Shown: positions 26,562 through 35,939 of the stretch, piece by piece | Layout of the letters: each line of letters begins with the position of its first letter | Position numbering within the stretch: position 1 is the stretch's first letter | Source of the DNA: Pseudomonadales bacterium | GTDB lineage: Bacteria; Pseudomonadota; Gammaproteobacteria; Pseudomonadales; JAHRWD01 | Direction of reading: 5' to 3' | DNA: 64,000 nucleotides | Assembly: GCA_029210125.1 (NCBI GenBank) | Contig: JARGPR010000004.1 | Span: 124,001-188,000, forward strand | Notes under the pieces: generated by a model | What the model saw: the letters and a program-made list of their open reading frames with translations, nothing else | The model's database searches: none | Told to the model about the DNA's origin: nothing | Translations under genes and position numbers: made by a program

Positions 26562-27728
26562 TTACTTGTATGTTCTAAGTTTATTGCGCGCGATCACCCA
26601 ACGATGTACCTCGCTCGGTCCTTCAAAAATACGCATGGTGCGCACTGACTGGGCCATCAACTGCAGCGGTAACTCTTTGGTCATACCCATGGCACCAAAC
26701 GCTTGCATGGCGTTATCAATCACATCGGTTGCCAGCTCGGTACCGTGTAATTTAATCATGCTGGCTTCGGTTCGCACATCCTGGCCGCTGTCCTGTTTGG
26801 TGGCCGCATCCCAAAGCATTAGTTTCAGGCTGTGAATGCGAATTTGAGCATCTGCAATCCACCATTGTATTGCCTGTCGATCAGCCAATAAGCTGCCAAA
26901 GGTTGAGCGCTGGTTGGCATGCTCGCACATCATATCCAGTGCACGGTTTGCCATTCCCAAACACCAGGCACCCATCTGCAGGCGGCGTATTACCAGTCGG
27001 CCCTGCATCGGCCCAAAGCCTTCACCCTCTTTGCCCAGTAACTGGTTTGCGGGTATGCGGCAGTCGTCGAACACCACTTCAAAAGTGGAAGCCCCGCCAA
27101 TCATCGGTATCTTGCGGGCGATTTCGAACCCTGGTGTACCTTTGTCGACGAGAAAGGCTGAAATACCGCCCCGTGATCCTTTTTCAGGGTCGGTGACCGC
27201 CATCACAATATTAAAATCCGCTTCATCCGCTTTGGTGATCCAGATTTTACGGCCATTGATCACCCAATCATCACCCTCTTTCACCGCACGGGTATTCATG
27301 CCTGCGGGGTCAGCACCGGCTCCCGGCTCAGAAATTACGATGGCTGAAATCGTCTCGCCGCGCGCATAGGGATCAAGGTATTTCTCTTTTTGGTAGTCGT
27401 TGGCGGTTTCCAGCAGCATATGTAAGTTGGGTGAATCCGGTGGAAAAGAAAAGGGTACGACGGTCGAACCGAGCTCTTCATTTACACCCACCAGTGAAAT
27501 CGCCGGCAGGTCAGCACCACCTGTTTCTTCCGGGCAATCAAGGCCCCATAGTCCCAGTTCACGGCATTTTTCAAAAAGTGGCGCTTGCTCTTCAGCGCTC
27601 AGACCAAAGCCTCCGCCACTTGCCTCACGTTCGAGCACTAGGGATTCCAGCGGCATCAATTCTTCTTTTACAAATCGTGCAACGGTCTCTTTTAACATCC
27701 GTGATTCATCGTCTAGCTCAAAATTCAT
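26562..27728 (-). CDS. Acyl-CoA dehydrogenase
   Basis: An FAD acyl-CoA dehydrogenase of 388 residues. Family features: N-terminal helical domain (MNFELDDESRMLKETVARFVKEE), the FAD/substrate region AIVISEPGAGADPAGM, WITKADEADFNIVM, and near the C-terminus RIFEGPSEVHRWVIARNKLR containing the probable catalytic Glu. A Met two codons upstream (27734) is almost in contact with GGGAG, while ATG 27728 has it at a 7-base spacing, so I choose the latter. It would introduce the 2,3 double bond of an acyl-CoA. Electron acceptor is presumably ETF. A second, related gene lies at 30845. Confidence 0.9.
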   Translation of the reverse strand: MNFELDDESRMLKETVARFVKEELMPLESLVLEREASGGGFGLSAEEQAPLFEKCRELGLWGLDCPEETGGADLPAISLVGVNEELGSTVVPFSFPPDSPNLHMLLETANDYQKEKYLDPYARGETISAIVISEPGAGADPAGMNTRAVKEGDDWVINGRKIWITKADEADFNIVMAVTDPEKGSRGGISAFLVDKGTPGFEIARKIPMIGGASTFEVVFDDCRIPANQLLGKEGEGFGPMQGRLVIRRLQMGAWCLGMANRALDMMCEHANQRSTFGSLLADRQAIQWWIADAQIRIHSLKLMLWDAATKQDSGQDVRTEASMIKLHGTELATDVIDNAMQAFGAMGMTKELPLQLMAQSVRTMRIFEGPSEVHRWVIARNKLRTYK

Positions 27729-28045
27729 ATCCATGCTCCCTGTTGTTATTTTATTGTGCGAGTGTGTTCGGAGTGATCAGTGAAACTCGATTAATCGCCT
27801 ACGATCTGACGGTTTACTGAATCTGTTTCATTACAATATGAGACACCGCTCTATAAGGCAAACTTGGATGGATATTGTGGATGGTCAGAATTTTAACGGT
27901 AGCAAGTTTCTTGATTTTGTAGATCAATCACGGTATTGATAAGGGAGATCAAGTTTTATAGATGGATCGCTTATTCAGTTCCAGCAAGCACACAATAATA
28001 AAAATGGAGATGGTTAGAGCTATGCAGTCAAAATTTGAGGGAAAA

Positions 28046-29236
28046 ATGGATCCGCCACTTAAAGGTATTAAAGTGCTCGATTTTGGCCAGGTTTATCAGG
28101 GGCCATACGCGACTTACCTAATGGCGCAGGCCGGTGCCGATGTCATTAAAATTGAAGCGCCAACAGGTGAACCGCTGAGGCAAAGAGAGGTCCGTGGCGG
28201 CCCTTCGGTATTTCAGATGGGTATGCTGAATGCCAACAAGAGAGCGATCACCATTGACCTGAAAACGGAACAAGGTAAGCAGTTACTGCGGGATCTGGTT
28301 TCGCATGTGGACATCCTGTTGGAGAATTTCACTCCGGGGGTGATGGATAGATTAGGTGTGGGCGCGGCATCGTTGCAGGAAATTAATCCGCGATTGATCT
28401 ATGCATCCGGAACCGGATACGGGCTCTCCGGCCCAGATAAAGATGCAATGGCGATGGATATTACCGTTCAGGCGATGTCCGGCATCATGAGTGTAACCGG
28501 TTTTGACGGCGGGCCTCCGGTACGGGTTGGCCCGGCAATCGCCGATTTTATGGGAGGCATTCACCTATATTCTGCGGTAATGACCGCGCTTTACGAACGC
28601 GAACGTACAGGCATTGGGCGTTTGGTAGAGGTTTCAATGCTGGAGTCCGTCTACCCGACCTTGGCCTCTGGTTTGGGTGCGATGCATGATAACGGTGGTG
28701 AGATACCGCCCCGCCCTGGCAACCGGGGTGCGCTCAATACTGCGCCCTACAGTGTATTCGAAGCGGCAGATGGCCACATCTCAATATTTTGTTTGAAAGA
28801 AAATCACTGGAATAACCTCTGTAACGCAATGGGTAAACCGGAGTTGATAGAGGACAGCCGCTTTGCGACCAGTGAGGCACGGGCGCAAAACCTTGAGTTG
28901 ACGGAACAGGTAGTAACTTCCTGGTCCAGCCAGCTACCTAAGGATGAGGTGTTCCGGTTGTTGTGCGAGCATCGCGTGCCTGCCGCACCGGTAAGAACCA
29001 TGAAAGAGGTGAGTAGCAGCGAGCATATGCTGGCACGGGGCAGCTTACAGAAACTTGATCACCCTGATCTGGGTGAAGTTACCCTGCCAACCAGTCCGTT
29101 GCGTTATCACGGAACCCCACAAACTCAGCTAACAGCAAGCCCCCGTTTGGGTCAGCATAACCAAGAGGTTCTGTCTGAGTTGCTGGATCTGTCATCGGAT
29201 CAGATTGATCAACTGCATGCGGATGGAGCGATCTGA
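28046..29236 (+). CDS. CaiB/BaiF-type CoA-transferase (family III)
   Basis: A formyl-CoA transferase-type enzyme moving CoA between acids. Conserved features: PLKGIKVLDFGQVYQGP, the catalytic-Asp region (MDITVQAMSGIMSVTG, the Asp of MDI aligning with the family nucleophile), and the FCLKENHWNNLCNAMG region. The frame opens at 27962, but family sequence begins at the Met of MDPPLKGIKVLDF (28046), which has GAGG 5 bases upstream; the upstream Mets lack a good site. The gene is divergent from the acyl-CoA dehydrogenase gene and probably activates or recycles a CoA ester of the same pathway. Confidence 0.87.
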   Translation: MDPPLKGIKVLDFGQVYQGPYATYLMAQAGADVIKIEAPTGEPLRQREVRGGPSVFQMGMLNANKRAITIDLKTEQGKQLLRDLVSHVDILLENFTPGVMDRLGVGAASLQEINPRLIYASGTGYGLSGPDKDAMAMDITVQAMSGIMSVTGFDGGPPVRVGPAIADFMGGIHLYSAVMTALYERERTGIGRLVEVSMLESVYPTLASGLGAMHDNGGEIPPRPGNRGALNTAPYSVFEAADGHISIFCLKENHWNNLCNAMGKPELIEDSRFATSEARAQNLELTEQVVTSWSSQLPKDEVFRLLCEHRVPAAPVRTMKEVSSSEHMLARGSLQKLDHPDLGEVTLPTSPLRYHGTPQTQLTASPRLGQHNQEVLSELLDLSSDQIDQLHADGAI

Positions 29237-29296
29237 AAGGTAGTTTGAAAGGCAACTTGAAAACTGAGGGCAGCATTTTGTAATGCCTACTTCTAC

Positions 29297-29332
29297 GCCG
29301 TGAGTCTCAATTTAATTTCAGAGATTCACGGC
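29297..29332. terminator. Hairpin between convergent CoA-transferase and crotonase genes
   Basis: GCCGTGAGTCTC and GAGATTCACGGC form a 12-position stem with one G-T wobble, across a 12-base loop. There is no T tract on either side, so this may be a rho-dependent or structural transcript end rather than a classical terminator. Confidence 0.5.
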
Positions 29333-29384
29333 TGAGTGCCAACGGTCTGGCTTTGGGTATTTAAAACGAGGTACATGTGGAAAA

Positions 29385-30212
29385 TTAGGCGTGTATAAAA
29401 TTACCCGCACGACGTTCAGAAACGGCTTTCATGCCTTCCGCAGCATCCGCTGTTTCAATTAGCCAACCCTGTTCATAACCTTCTCTCTCGGTTGCAGCCT
29501 CGACCCTATCGCCCAGACCTGCGCGAACCGTCTCTCTCACAGACATGACCGCAAGTGGTGCAGCACTGGCTATCTCTAACGCCTGGCGATGTGCTTCGGG
29601 CCGAACCTCTGCTTTCTCAACCAGTGTATCAATCAGTCCAATTTTTACCGCCGCTTCGCCATTAATACGCTTGCCGGTAAAGAACATTCGATGCGCCTGT
29701 TGCTGGCCGATTAACGCAGGTAACGTGTGGGTTAAACCAAAGCCGGGGTGAATACCCAGTTGGCTGAAATTCGCCGCGAATTTTGCTTCGACGCAGCTCA
29801 CCCGAAAATCAGGCACCAGCGCAAGGCCCAACCCGCCACCGATTGCCGAACCTTCAATAGCACCGATGATCGGTTTTTTATTTTTAAATAACCGCACCGC
29901 TTCTGCGTAGAGCAGGCTGGAGCTGCTGCGAAAGCCCGATTCATCTTTGGTGGTTTTCTCTTCAACGCCGCCAATGGAAGAATCTTTGTTACTGCCGTCG
30001 CCAAAGTTTGCACCGGCAGAAAATGCCTTACCTGCTGCAGCCAACACAATCGCGCGACAGCGATTATCTTCGTCCAGTTTGGTAAACGCATCGACCAATT
30101 CTTTGATCATGCGCATATCAAAAAAGTTAACCGGGCCATTTTGTAACTCGACGGTTGCGACATAGTCATCGCCAACAGTAACGCCGATCATTGTGTAGTC
30201 GTAGGTGGTCAT
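29385..30212 (-). CDS. Enoyl-CoA hydratase/isomerase family protein
   Basis: A second crotonase-fold protein of 275 residues. Oxyanion-hole segments are KAFSAGANF near 62-70 and IEGSAIGGGLGLALVPD near 118-134; the family's helix (FAANFSQLGIHPGFGLTHTLP) follows. It differs from the 25.7-kb crotonase in length and motif residues, so it probably has a different substrate. Its transcript converges on the CoA-transferase gene and it is divergent from the 30.4-kb gene cluster. Confidence 0.87.
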   Translation of the reverse strand: MTTYDYTMIGVTVGDDYVATVELQNGPVNFFDMRMIKELVDAFTKLDEDNRCRAIVLAAAGKAFSAGANFGDGSNKDSSIGGVEEKTTKDESGFRSSSSLLYAEAVRLFKNKKPIIGAIEGSAIGGGLGLALVPDFRVSCVEAKFAANFSQLGIHPGFGLTHTLPALIGQQQAHRMFFTGKRINGEAAVKIGLIDTLVEKAEVRPEAHRQALEIASAAPLAVMSVRETVRAGLGDRVEAATEREGYEQGWLIETADAAEGMKAVSERRAGNFIHA

Positions 30213-30359
30213 GACAATCTGATCCTTCAGTAAATTATTTTTTATAGGGTGAACTACCGCAGGTCAGCATAAATATTTTTTGTGGTAAATGTAAAGCAAG
30301 TGCTGTGTGTCACCCACCTGTAAAACGGAGAAGTTTGTGTTGCGTTAAAAATTACGTGC

Positions 30360-30388
30360 TTGAGAAACGTGTTTTTATTTCGTATTCT
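30360..30388 (+). promoter_or_regulatory. Candidate sigma-70 promoter for the 30.5-32 kb genes
   Basis: TTGAGA at 30360-30365, a 17-base spacer, then TATTCT at 30383-30388. Transcription would begin near 30395, about 65 bases before the first gene of the pair. The location in a divergent intergenic gap supports the reading. Confidence 0.5.
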
Positions 30389-30458
30389 CGATACAAAATA
30401 TAATAACTAATGTGTTCAGGAAGACCGTCCTGGCATTCCCCTCGCTGGAGAAGACAAG

Positions 30459-30797
30459 ATGTCCATAAGACTGGAAAAACCCTGGCAAGCGCTAAACAGC
30501 GAAAACGTCAATCAGCTGGAAGGCCAGCTCGGCGTTTATCAAATTGCCAACGAACAGAAAGAGATCCTCTCAATCAACTACTCCGGTGGCCGCTCGCTAT
30601 TTGGGCTGCGGGGAGATTTGCTGGATCTGCTGGAAGAAAAAAAAGGCGAAAAACTCTACTTCCGCTATGAAGTGAATATGCAGTACATGACACGCCATGA
30701 AGAGCTACTCATGATCCATATGGCGGATTTTGGCGAGCTGCCGGAGCACAATCAAAAAATTAGAAAACACAAATTGGGTAGATTAAGCCTCGCCTGA
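30459..30797 (+). CDS. Small protein of unknown function (possible degenerate GIY-YIG-like fold)
   Basis: A 112-residue soluble protein I do not recognise. The stretch LGVYQIANEQKEILSIN followed by YSGGRSLFGLRG is weakly reminiscent of the GIY-YIG nuclease core (GVY...ILYIG...GRS), but the usual catalytic residues are not clear, so a binding role is as likely. The ATG has a GGAG-like site (ctggagaagacaag) upstream. It precedes an acyl-CoA dehydrogenase gene by 47 bp on the same strand, so it probably belongs to the catabolic operon. Confidence 0.65.
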   Translation: MSIRLEKPWQALNSENVNQLEGQLGVYQIANEQKEILSINYSGGRSLFGLRGDLLDLLEEKKGEKLYFRYEVNMQYMTRHEELLMIHMADFGELPEHNQKIRKHKLGRLSLA

Positions 30798-30844
30798 AAC
30801 GGACGAGTTTCAGCCACATAATAATAGAGATAAGGAGTGTAAAA

Positions 30845-32011
30845 ATGGATTTTGATATGACACCGGAGCAGCAACTGATCATCGAAAATGTGCGTCGGTT
30901 TGTGCGTGAAGAGGTGATACCTCTGGAAGAAAAAATGGATCCGGATGCAAGCGCGCCTGAACCGGAAGAGCTTGAACGATTAAAGAACCAGGTGCGGGAC
31001 ATGGGTCTTTATGGTCTGGGCATTCCTCCGGAATTTGGCGGCCCAGATGTGGATATCGTAACCCAAACGCTGATGGCAATTGAGATGTCCCAGCATCGCG
31101 GTGGACTTTATTCTCCCTGTTTTGGTGCTTTTGGTGGAGCCGGTCTTGCGCAACTATTTGAAGCAACCGACGACCAAAAAGAGCGTTATCTTTATCCGGT
31201 TTTAAAGGGTGAAAAACATGGTTTTTTTGGTTTGACCGAACCCTCCGGCGGAGCAGACCCAGCCCGAGCCATACAAACACGAGCCGTCAAAGATGGCGAT
31301 GACTGGATATTAAACGGTGCAAAAATATTTATCAGTGGTGCCGACAAAGCGGATTTCGGAATTCTATTTGCCCGCACCGATCCAGAAAAAGGTCGGGCTG
31401 GAATCACATGCTTTTTGGTAGATACCGATATGCCCGGGTTTCACGTACGCCGCGTTGTGCACACCCTGCGTTCAACTCACTACGCGACCGAGTTGCAGCT
31501 GGAAGATTTACGTATCCCTGCAGCCAATGTATTGGGTGAGGTCAACAAAGGTTTTACGATTGCTAATGATCGATTAAGCCGCCAACGAATCCCCTACGCT
31601 GCGGGTTGTATTGGTGTGGCTATAAAAGCTCAGGAAATGGCTATCGAATACAGCAAAATCAGAGAGACCTTTGGTGCACCACTGGCATCTCGACAGTCCA
31701 TACAATGGATGATTGTTGATAACGAAATTGATATTCGTACCTCTCGGTTTGTGACATTGGATGCAGCGTTAAAATCAGAAAAAGGCGAAAGTTTTCGCAC
31801 CGAAGCAGCCATGGCCAAACTATTGGCCAGCGAAGCCGGTGGGCGTGTAGTCGATCGGGTTATGCAGATCCACGGTGGTTACGGCATGACCAAAGATTTG
31901 CCACTCGAACGATGGTATCGAGAGATGAGGATTCGTCGCATTGGTGAAGGTCCAAGTGAAGTGCAACGGCTGGTTATGGCGCGGGATATTATTGGTGGAT
32001 CATTTCATTAA
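30845..32011 (+). CDS. Acyl-CoA dehydrogenase
   Basis: The second acyl-CoA dehydrogenase of the region, 388 residues. Family signs: MDFDMTPEQQLIIENVRRFVREE, FGLTEPSGGADPARAI (FAD/substrate loop), GYGMTKDLPLERW, and RIGEGPSEVQRLVMARDI with the probable catalytic Glu. It follows the small 112-residue gene closely with AAGGAG before ATG. It is clearly homologous to the 26.6-kb protein but not a recent copy. The acyl chain is unknown; paired ACADs are common in steroid and branched-acid pathways. Confidence 0.91.
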   Translation: MDFDMTPEQQLIIENVRRFVREEVIPLEEKMDPDASAPEPEELERLKNQVRDMGLYGLGIPPEFGGPDVDIVTQTLMAIEMSQHRGGLYSPCFGAFGGAGLAQLFEATDDQKERYLYPVLKGEKHGFFGLTEPSGGADPARAIQTRAVKDGDDWILNGAKIFISGADKADFGILFARTDPEKGRAGITCFLVDTDMPGFHVRRVVHTLRSTHYATELQLEDLRIPAANVLGEVNKGFTIANDRLSRQRIPYAAGCIGVAIKAQEMAIEYSKIRETFGAPLASRQSIQWMIVDNEIDIRTSRFVTLDAALKSEKGESFRTEAAMAKLLASEAGGRVVDRVMQIHGGYGMTKDLPLERWYREMRIRRIGEGPSEVQRLVMARDIIGGSFH

Positions 32012-32122
32012 GTACCGCGACTGGCAGTGAACTGTGCGACGCATATTATCTAATAGATACGGATCTCTGTGGTGATACACTAGTGCTAGTTTGTTTTATG
32101 TAACCGCACCTGGGTGATTGAT

Positions 32123-32791
32123 ATGAAACCATTATTGCTTTGTGTTATTGGGATTTTCTTGGTTTTGCCATTGTTGGTGAATGCTGAAACCAAAGAGCAA
32201 GAGATGGCTCGCATGCAGGAAATATTGAACCGAAGGACCTTAGGTATAGATCAACCTAAAGCTATTGATAATCCGCAACCCGCTGCCCCTGCGGCTATGG
32301 TGGTAGCGCCAGTTAGTAGTTCTGATAGTAGTGCCGAGCCGGCAAACGATGAGGGATTGTCACTATCTGCATTTACGGATTACCGGTTGGCAGGAGTAGC
32401 TCTGGGTATGGCAGAGTCGGATGTAACCGCAAAACTACAGTCCGAAGGCTATGCCTGCAACTTGGCTCAAACCCAGGCTATGGTGCAAATGACAGGTCGT
32501 TCGATGTGTGTATATATTTCTTCAGAATCCCCCAAAGTTGCCATGTACACCGTTAAGGGTGGGCAATTACGGGATTTTGAATTGAGTGAGACCTATAAAA
32601 CGGGCTTTCCAGAAGAAGTATTTAACAGAATCAAACAAAAATTTATGGATAGCTACGGTGCTCAGGCAAAATGTGTGGCCCAACGCAGAGGTGAAATATG
32701 TGAAGTATTTGGTCATGGCTATCGCATCGTATTGCGCTCAAAAATAAGAGATGACGAAGCTAAAATAATTCAAAGTTTACATACCTTGTGA
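32123..32791 (+). CDS. Exported protein of unknown function
   Basis: A 222-residue protein with an N-terminal signal peptide (MKPLLLCVIGIFLVLPLLVNA, cut after NA). A low-complexity Pro/Ala/Ser linker (about 50-80) leads to a compact C-terminal domain with four Cys residues (YACNL, SMCVY, KCVAQ, ICEVF) that could make two periplasmic disulfides. A GTG 9 bases upstream is an alternative start. I do not recognise the family. It follows the catabolic operon but has its own 110-bp gap. Confidence 0.72.
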   Translation: MKPLLLCVIGIFLVLPLLVNAETKEQEMARMQEILNRRTLGIDQPKAIDNPQPAAPAAMVVAPVSSSDSSAEPANDEGLSLSAFTDYRLAGVALGMAESDVTAKLQSEGYACNLAQTQAMVQMTGRSMCVYISSESPKVAMYTVKGGQLRDFELSETYKTGFPEEVFNRIKQKFMDSYGAQAKCVAQRRGEICEVFGHGYRIVLRSKIRDDEAKIIQSLHTL

Positions 32792-32853
32792 TCACTGGTT
32801 ATTCGGGTTGAATGCTGTTTTTTGTTCTATTGAACCGTGATTTTTGGACGGAG

Positions 32854-33277
32854 TCATACACCCAGCATCGGAAGATACTTGCGGTTGTGATAAGTAAGCG
32901 CAAGAAAAATACAGTGCTTTAATTCTTCAATCGGTATTTTGTCATTGGTATTAAATACGATAGCCCTGCTGCCCTCAAAACTGAAAGTATCTCCATATAG
33001 CTCTCTGTAGTTTCTACCAAACTTGTTTGCAATTAAAATAGATCGCATGTTGTTTTGGGGCTGATATTTTACAATTGATTCGGATGGTGCTGCCGCTTTT
33101 TGTGAGATAGCTCGGCTCACCCCATTTAAGTGTTTCTTCCAGCTGCTCAATACCATCAGTTTCTGCTGAGGTTTCCAGAATTAGCTGTCGAAGATAGAGC
33201 AATCTATTACCTATGGATTCTGGATATTTTTTGAATACATCAGAAACCTTTTGGTTTTTTATCGTATCCATAGGCAA
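32854..33277 (-). pseudogene. DUF1801/YdhG-like gene with frameshift
   Basis: The first frame (33277 down to about 33018) encodes LKWGEPSYLTKSGSTIRI and then stops at TAG after CKQVW. The second frame resumes with YRELYGDTFSFEGSRAIVFN and EELKHCIFLALTYHNRKYLPMLGV. Together they cover a DUF1801 protein of about 140 residues. Joining them needs two single-base insertions (or the equivalent) near 33010-33035. A sequencing error is possible, but two indels in 25 bases argue for real decay. Confidence 0.8.
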
Positions 33278-33317
33278 ACTTCCTTTTTAGTTTACGTGTA
33301 TAAAATAGATTCAATAT

Positions 33318-34520
33318 TTATAAGCAGGAGTAAACTGCCTTCATCAACGCCTTATTTTGCGGGCTTCCCCAGTCACGTACGATACGGTTAAGCGTATATC
33401 CAAAGGCGAGTTTTGTATCAGGATCAGCGAAACCGAGTGAACCGCCGTTACCAAAATGTCCAAAGCTATTTTGGTTTGGTCCCATCGGTCGGTTTGGATG
33501 GGTGAGCTGAAAGCCAAGCCCCCAACGTATCTCCCGGCGTAAAATTCTATCGAGCCCTTCGCATTGAATTTTTCGCGCCTCCTCCAACCTGCTTTGCTTA
33601 ATAACTTCGTACCCGTTAATGGTTCCACCGTGGGCCAGCGCATTGTAGATCCGTGCGATACCTTTGGCGGTGCCAAAGCCATTGGCGGAGGGCGCAACGG
33701 TTTGCCGCCAGCCATCGGTGTTGTATACCCCTAAACTGGAAATGCCGCTGGGGTTGGAGTAGGCACTTTTCATCATCTGTATATGTTCGATGACCTCCGG
33801 AGATTGTTCGACTGGTGTTTCTTCTGTTGATGCAGGGTAAGCAGCAGAAGCAGGTTGCGCGGCTTGCTCCTGCGCTGGCCAGCTGATCTCGGCGGCTCGT
33901 TTCAAGTCTTCATCACTAAGCCCAAAATGGGTGTCGGCCCCCAGGGGTTGTGCAATTTGTTGCTGGAAATATTGATCGACCGGAAGGCCGGAAATCCGTC
34001 GAACAAATTCTCCTGCCAGCAACCCCATGGTATTGGTGTGGTAACCATGTTCGGTACCGGGCTGCCAATAGGGCGCTTGTTCCGCCAGTGTATTAACCAA
34101 TAGCGTCCAGTCAAAAAGCGCCTCGTCGGGCAGTGGTTTGCGGATGGCAGGCATACCGGCCCGGTGGGTTAGCAGGTGCCGCAGGGTCGTTTGTTGTTTG
34201 CCGTTTTGGCCATACTCGGGCCAAATATCGGTGAGTGGTGCATCCAGCTCAAAGCCGTGTTGATCCGCCGCACGCAACGCGCAGAGTGCCGTAAAGGATT
34301 TACCTACAGAATAGAAACCGGACAGCGTGCCCTTCTGCCAGGGTTTTGTTTTGGCTACGTCGGCCCAGCCACCCCAGATATCGACAACCGCTTCTCCTTC
34401 AACAAAAACACAGCAGGACGCGCCGAGTTCACCGAACTCTGAAAAATTATTTTGAAAGGCGCGACCCACCGCTTCAAACTGCGGCGAGCAGTATCCCTGT
34501 AGGAAGATTTCATCGGACAT
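33318..34520 (-). CDS. Serine hydrolase, beta-lactamase/esterase (class C-like) family
   Basis: A 400-residue protein of the penicillin-binding/beta-lactamase fold. The S-x-x-K motif is SVGK with Ser71 and Lys74; a Tyr motif (YHTN) lies near 160-165, and HFGNGG near 365 occupies the KTG-like place. No signal peptide is visible, so it is probably a cytoplasmic esterase of the EstB type rather than a secreted beta-lactamase. The gene lies on the minus strand, facing away from the alpha/beta hydrolase gene. Confidence 0.85.
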   Translation of the reverse strand: MSDEIFLQGYCSPQFEAVGRAFQNNFSEFGELGASCCVFVEGEAVVDIWGGWADVAKTKPWQKGTLSGFYSVGKSFTALCALRAADQHGFELDAPLTDIWPEYGQNGKQQTTLRHLLTHRAGMPAIRKPLPDEALFDWTLLVNTLAEQAPYWQPGTEHGYHTNTMGLLAGEFVRRISGLPVDQYFQQQIAQPLGADTHFGLSDEDLKRAAEISWPAQEQAAQPASAAYPASTEETPVEQSPEVIEHIQMMKSAYSNPSGISSLGVYNTDGWRQTVAPSANGFGTAKGIARIYNALAHGGTINGYEVIKQSRLEEARKIQCEGLDRILRREIRWGLGFQLTHPNRPMGPNQNSFGHFGNGGSLGFADPDTKLAFGYTLNRIVRDWGSPQNKALMKAVYSCL

Positions 34521-34689
34521 GCTTAAGTCCCTGCTAATCGGGTAGATTCAGTGTACGTTTTATTCGATGACGATCAATAGTGTACGGGTTTCCAGTCAGT
34601 CGGCTTAAACAGGCCCGACCAATTACTGTAAGCTGTCTCTTCGTACAACAAACTATCGATTGAACGAATAATAAAAAGAGACGACTTCG

Positions 34690-35628
34690 ATGAAATTCCT
34701 CACAACCAAAAAAATTATGTTCGGCGTGGTGCTAGCGACGGTACTGTATTTAGCCATTATTTTAATTGCCCCCCTATTGGTGCCACTGCCGGATACCAGA
34801 AAACCGGTGGCGCCGATCCCCGCGGAATTAAAGATCACTAACGAGCGTGTGACCTTTCCCTCTGCTCAGTCCGATCTCAACCTTGTCGCCTGGTGGATGC
34901 CAAACCCGGAGCCTAAAGCAGTGGTGGTTTTGGTCCACGGCCACGGCGGTCAGCGGACAATGGAAGTTTTTGGCGGCATGCAGCTTGCCAAAAATATGTT
35001 AGATGCAGGATACGCAGTGCTATCGGTTGATCTGCGTGGCCATGGCGAAAGTGACGATGCACCGGGCGGAAAATTAGAACCAGCGAATTTGGTATTCGAT
35101 GTGATGGGGGCAATCGATTGGGTGAAACAAAAACATCCCGAGCTTGCCGTCGGAGTAATTGGAGCATCCCTCGGCGGGGCGACCATTGTGATGGCAGGTG
35201 TGCAGGATAAACGAATCGAAGCGGTGATTGCAGTAGCACCGGCGCTGGAACCCGAGGCCAGTATTGAACGTTATCTGGTCCATGTAATGTCGTTGCCAAA
35301 ATCTGTAGCACGGCATCTCGCATGGTCGATGGTTAACGTGCATGGCCAACTGGGTAGCGTTGATCCACTGGAGGTAGGCGCACAACTTGATGGATCAAAA
35401 CTGTTTTTAATTCACAATGAAGCAGACCCGATTAACCCGGTTTCTGGCTCGCGTAAATTAAAAGCGATATTGCCAGCCGCTCAACTTTGGATTACACCAC
35501 CCGCTCCGGATAATCCAGTTGTCCTGGCGCGGGGTGCATGGGGTAGCCATGTACGTTCCTATTTGCTGCACCCAAAGGAATTTGCAGAAAAAACTGTGGA
35601 ATTCTTGGATGCACGATTGACTAAATAA
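34690..35628 (+). CDS. Membrane-anchored alpha/beta hydrolase
   Basis: A 312-residue alpha/beta hydrolase. Residues 7-32 form a membrane helix or uncleaved signal anchor. The HGHGG oxyanion region is at 83-87, the nucleophile elbow GASLGG has Ser160, the acid is likely in HNEADPIN and the His in GSHVRSY. The fold suits esterase or peptidase activity, and the substrate is unknown. It is divergent from the class C-like hydrolase gene; the two share a 169-bp control region. Confidence 0.84.
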   Translation: MKFLTTKKIMFGVVLATVLYLAIILIAPLLVPLPDTRKPVAPIPAELKITNERVTFPSAQSDLNLVAWWMPNPEPKAVVVLVHGHGGQRTMEVFGGMQLAKNMLDAGYAVLSVDLRGHGESDDAPGGKLEPANLVFDVMGAIDWVKQKHPELAVGVIGASLGGATIVMAGVQDKRIEAVIAVAPALEPEASIERYLVHVMSLPKSVARHLAWSMVNVHGQLGSVDPLEVGAQLDGSKLFLIHNEADPINPVSGSRKLKAILPAAQLWITPPAPDNPVVLARGAWGSHVRSYLLHPKEFAEKTVEFLDARLTK

Positions 35629-35684
35629 CAGTAGCGATAGCATTTCGCAGATAGACTTAATTTTTGAAGTATTAGGTAGTAATC

Positions 35685-35939
35685 ATGTCAGCAATAGAAT
35701 TTTCAAGCGAAGAAAAAGAAACCCTGGTTCACAAACTATCAACTTATTTTCGAGATAACTTTGATCAAGAGCTGGGTCAGTTTGACGGCGAATTTTTTCT
35801 GGACTTTATCTCAAAAGAGATAGGTCCCTATTACTACAATCGAGGCTTGTTCGATGCCCGCGCTATTTTGGAAAGCAGGCTGGAGCTATTAACCGAAGCA
35901 ATTTATGAGATCGAAAAGCCGACTGATTTTATTCGTTGA
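35685..35939 (+). CDS. DUF2164 family protein
   Basis: An 84-residue protein with the family core DQELGQFDGEFFLDFI and EIGPYYYNRGLFDARAILE. The function of DUF2164 is unknown. The gene follows the hydrolase on the same strand by 56 bp. Its last codons (ATTCGTTGAT) begin a repeat unit also seen at 43.36 kb and 44.1-44.4 kb. Confidence 0.85.
   Translation: MSAIEFSSEEKETLVHKLSTYFRDNFDQELGQFDGEFFLDFISKEIGPYYYNRGLFDARAILESRLELLTEAIYEIEKPTDFIR

Noticed and set aside
26914-27369. 151-codon ORF antisense to the acyl-CoA dehydrogenase
   Set aside because: Shadow frame of a clear ACAD; composition reflects the opposite strand.
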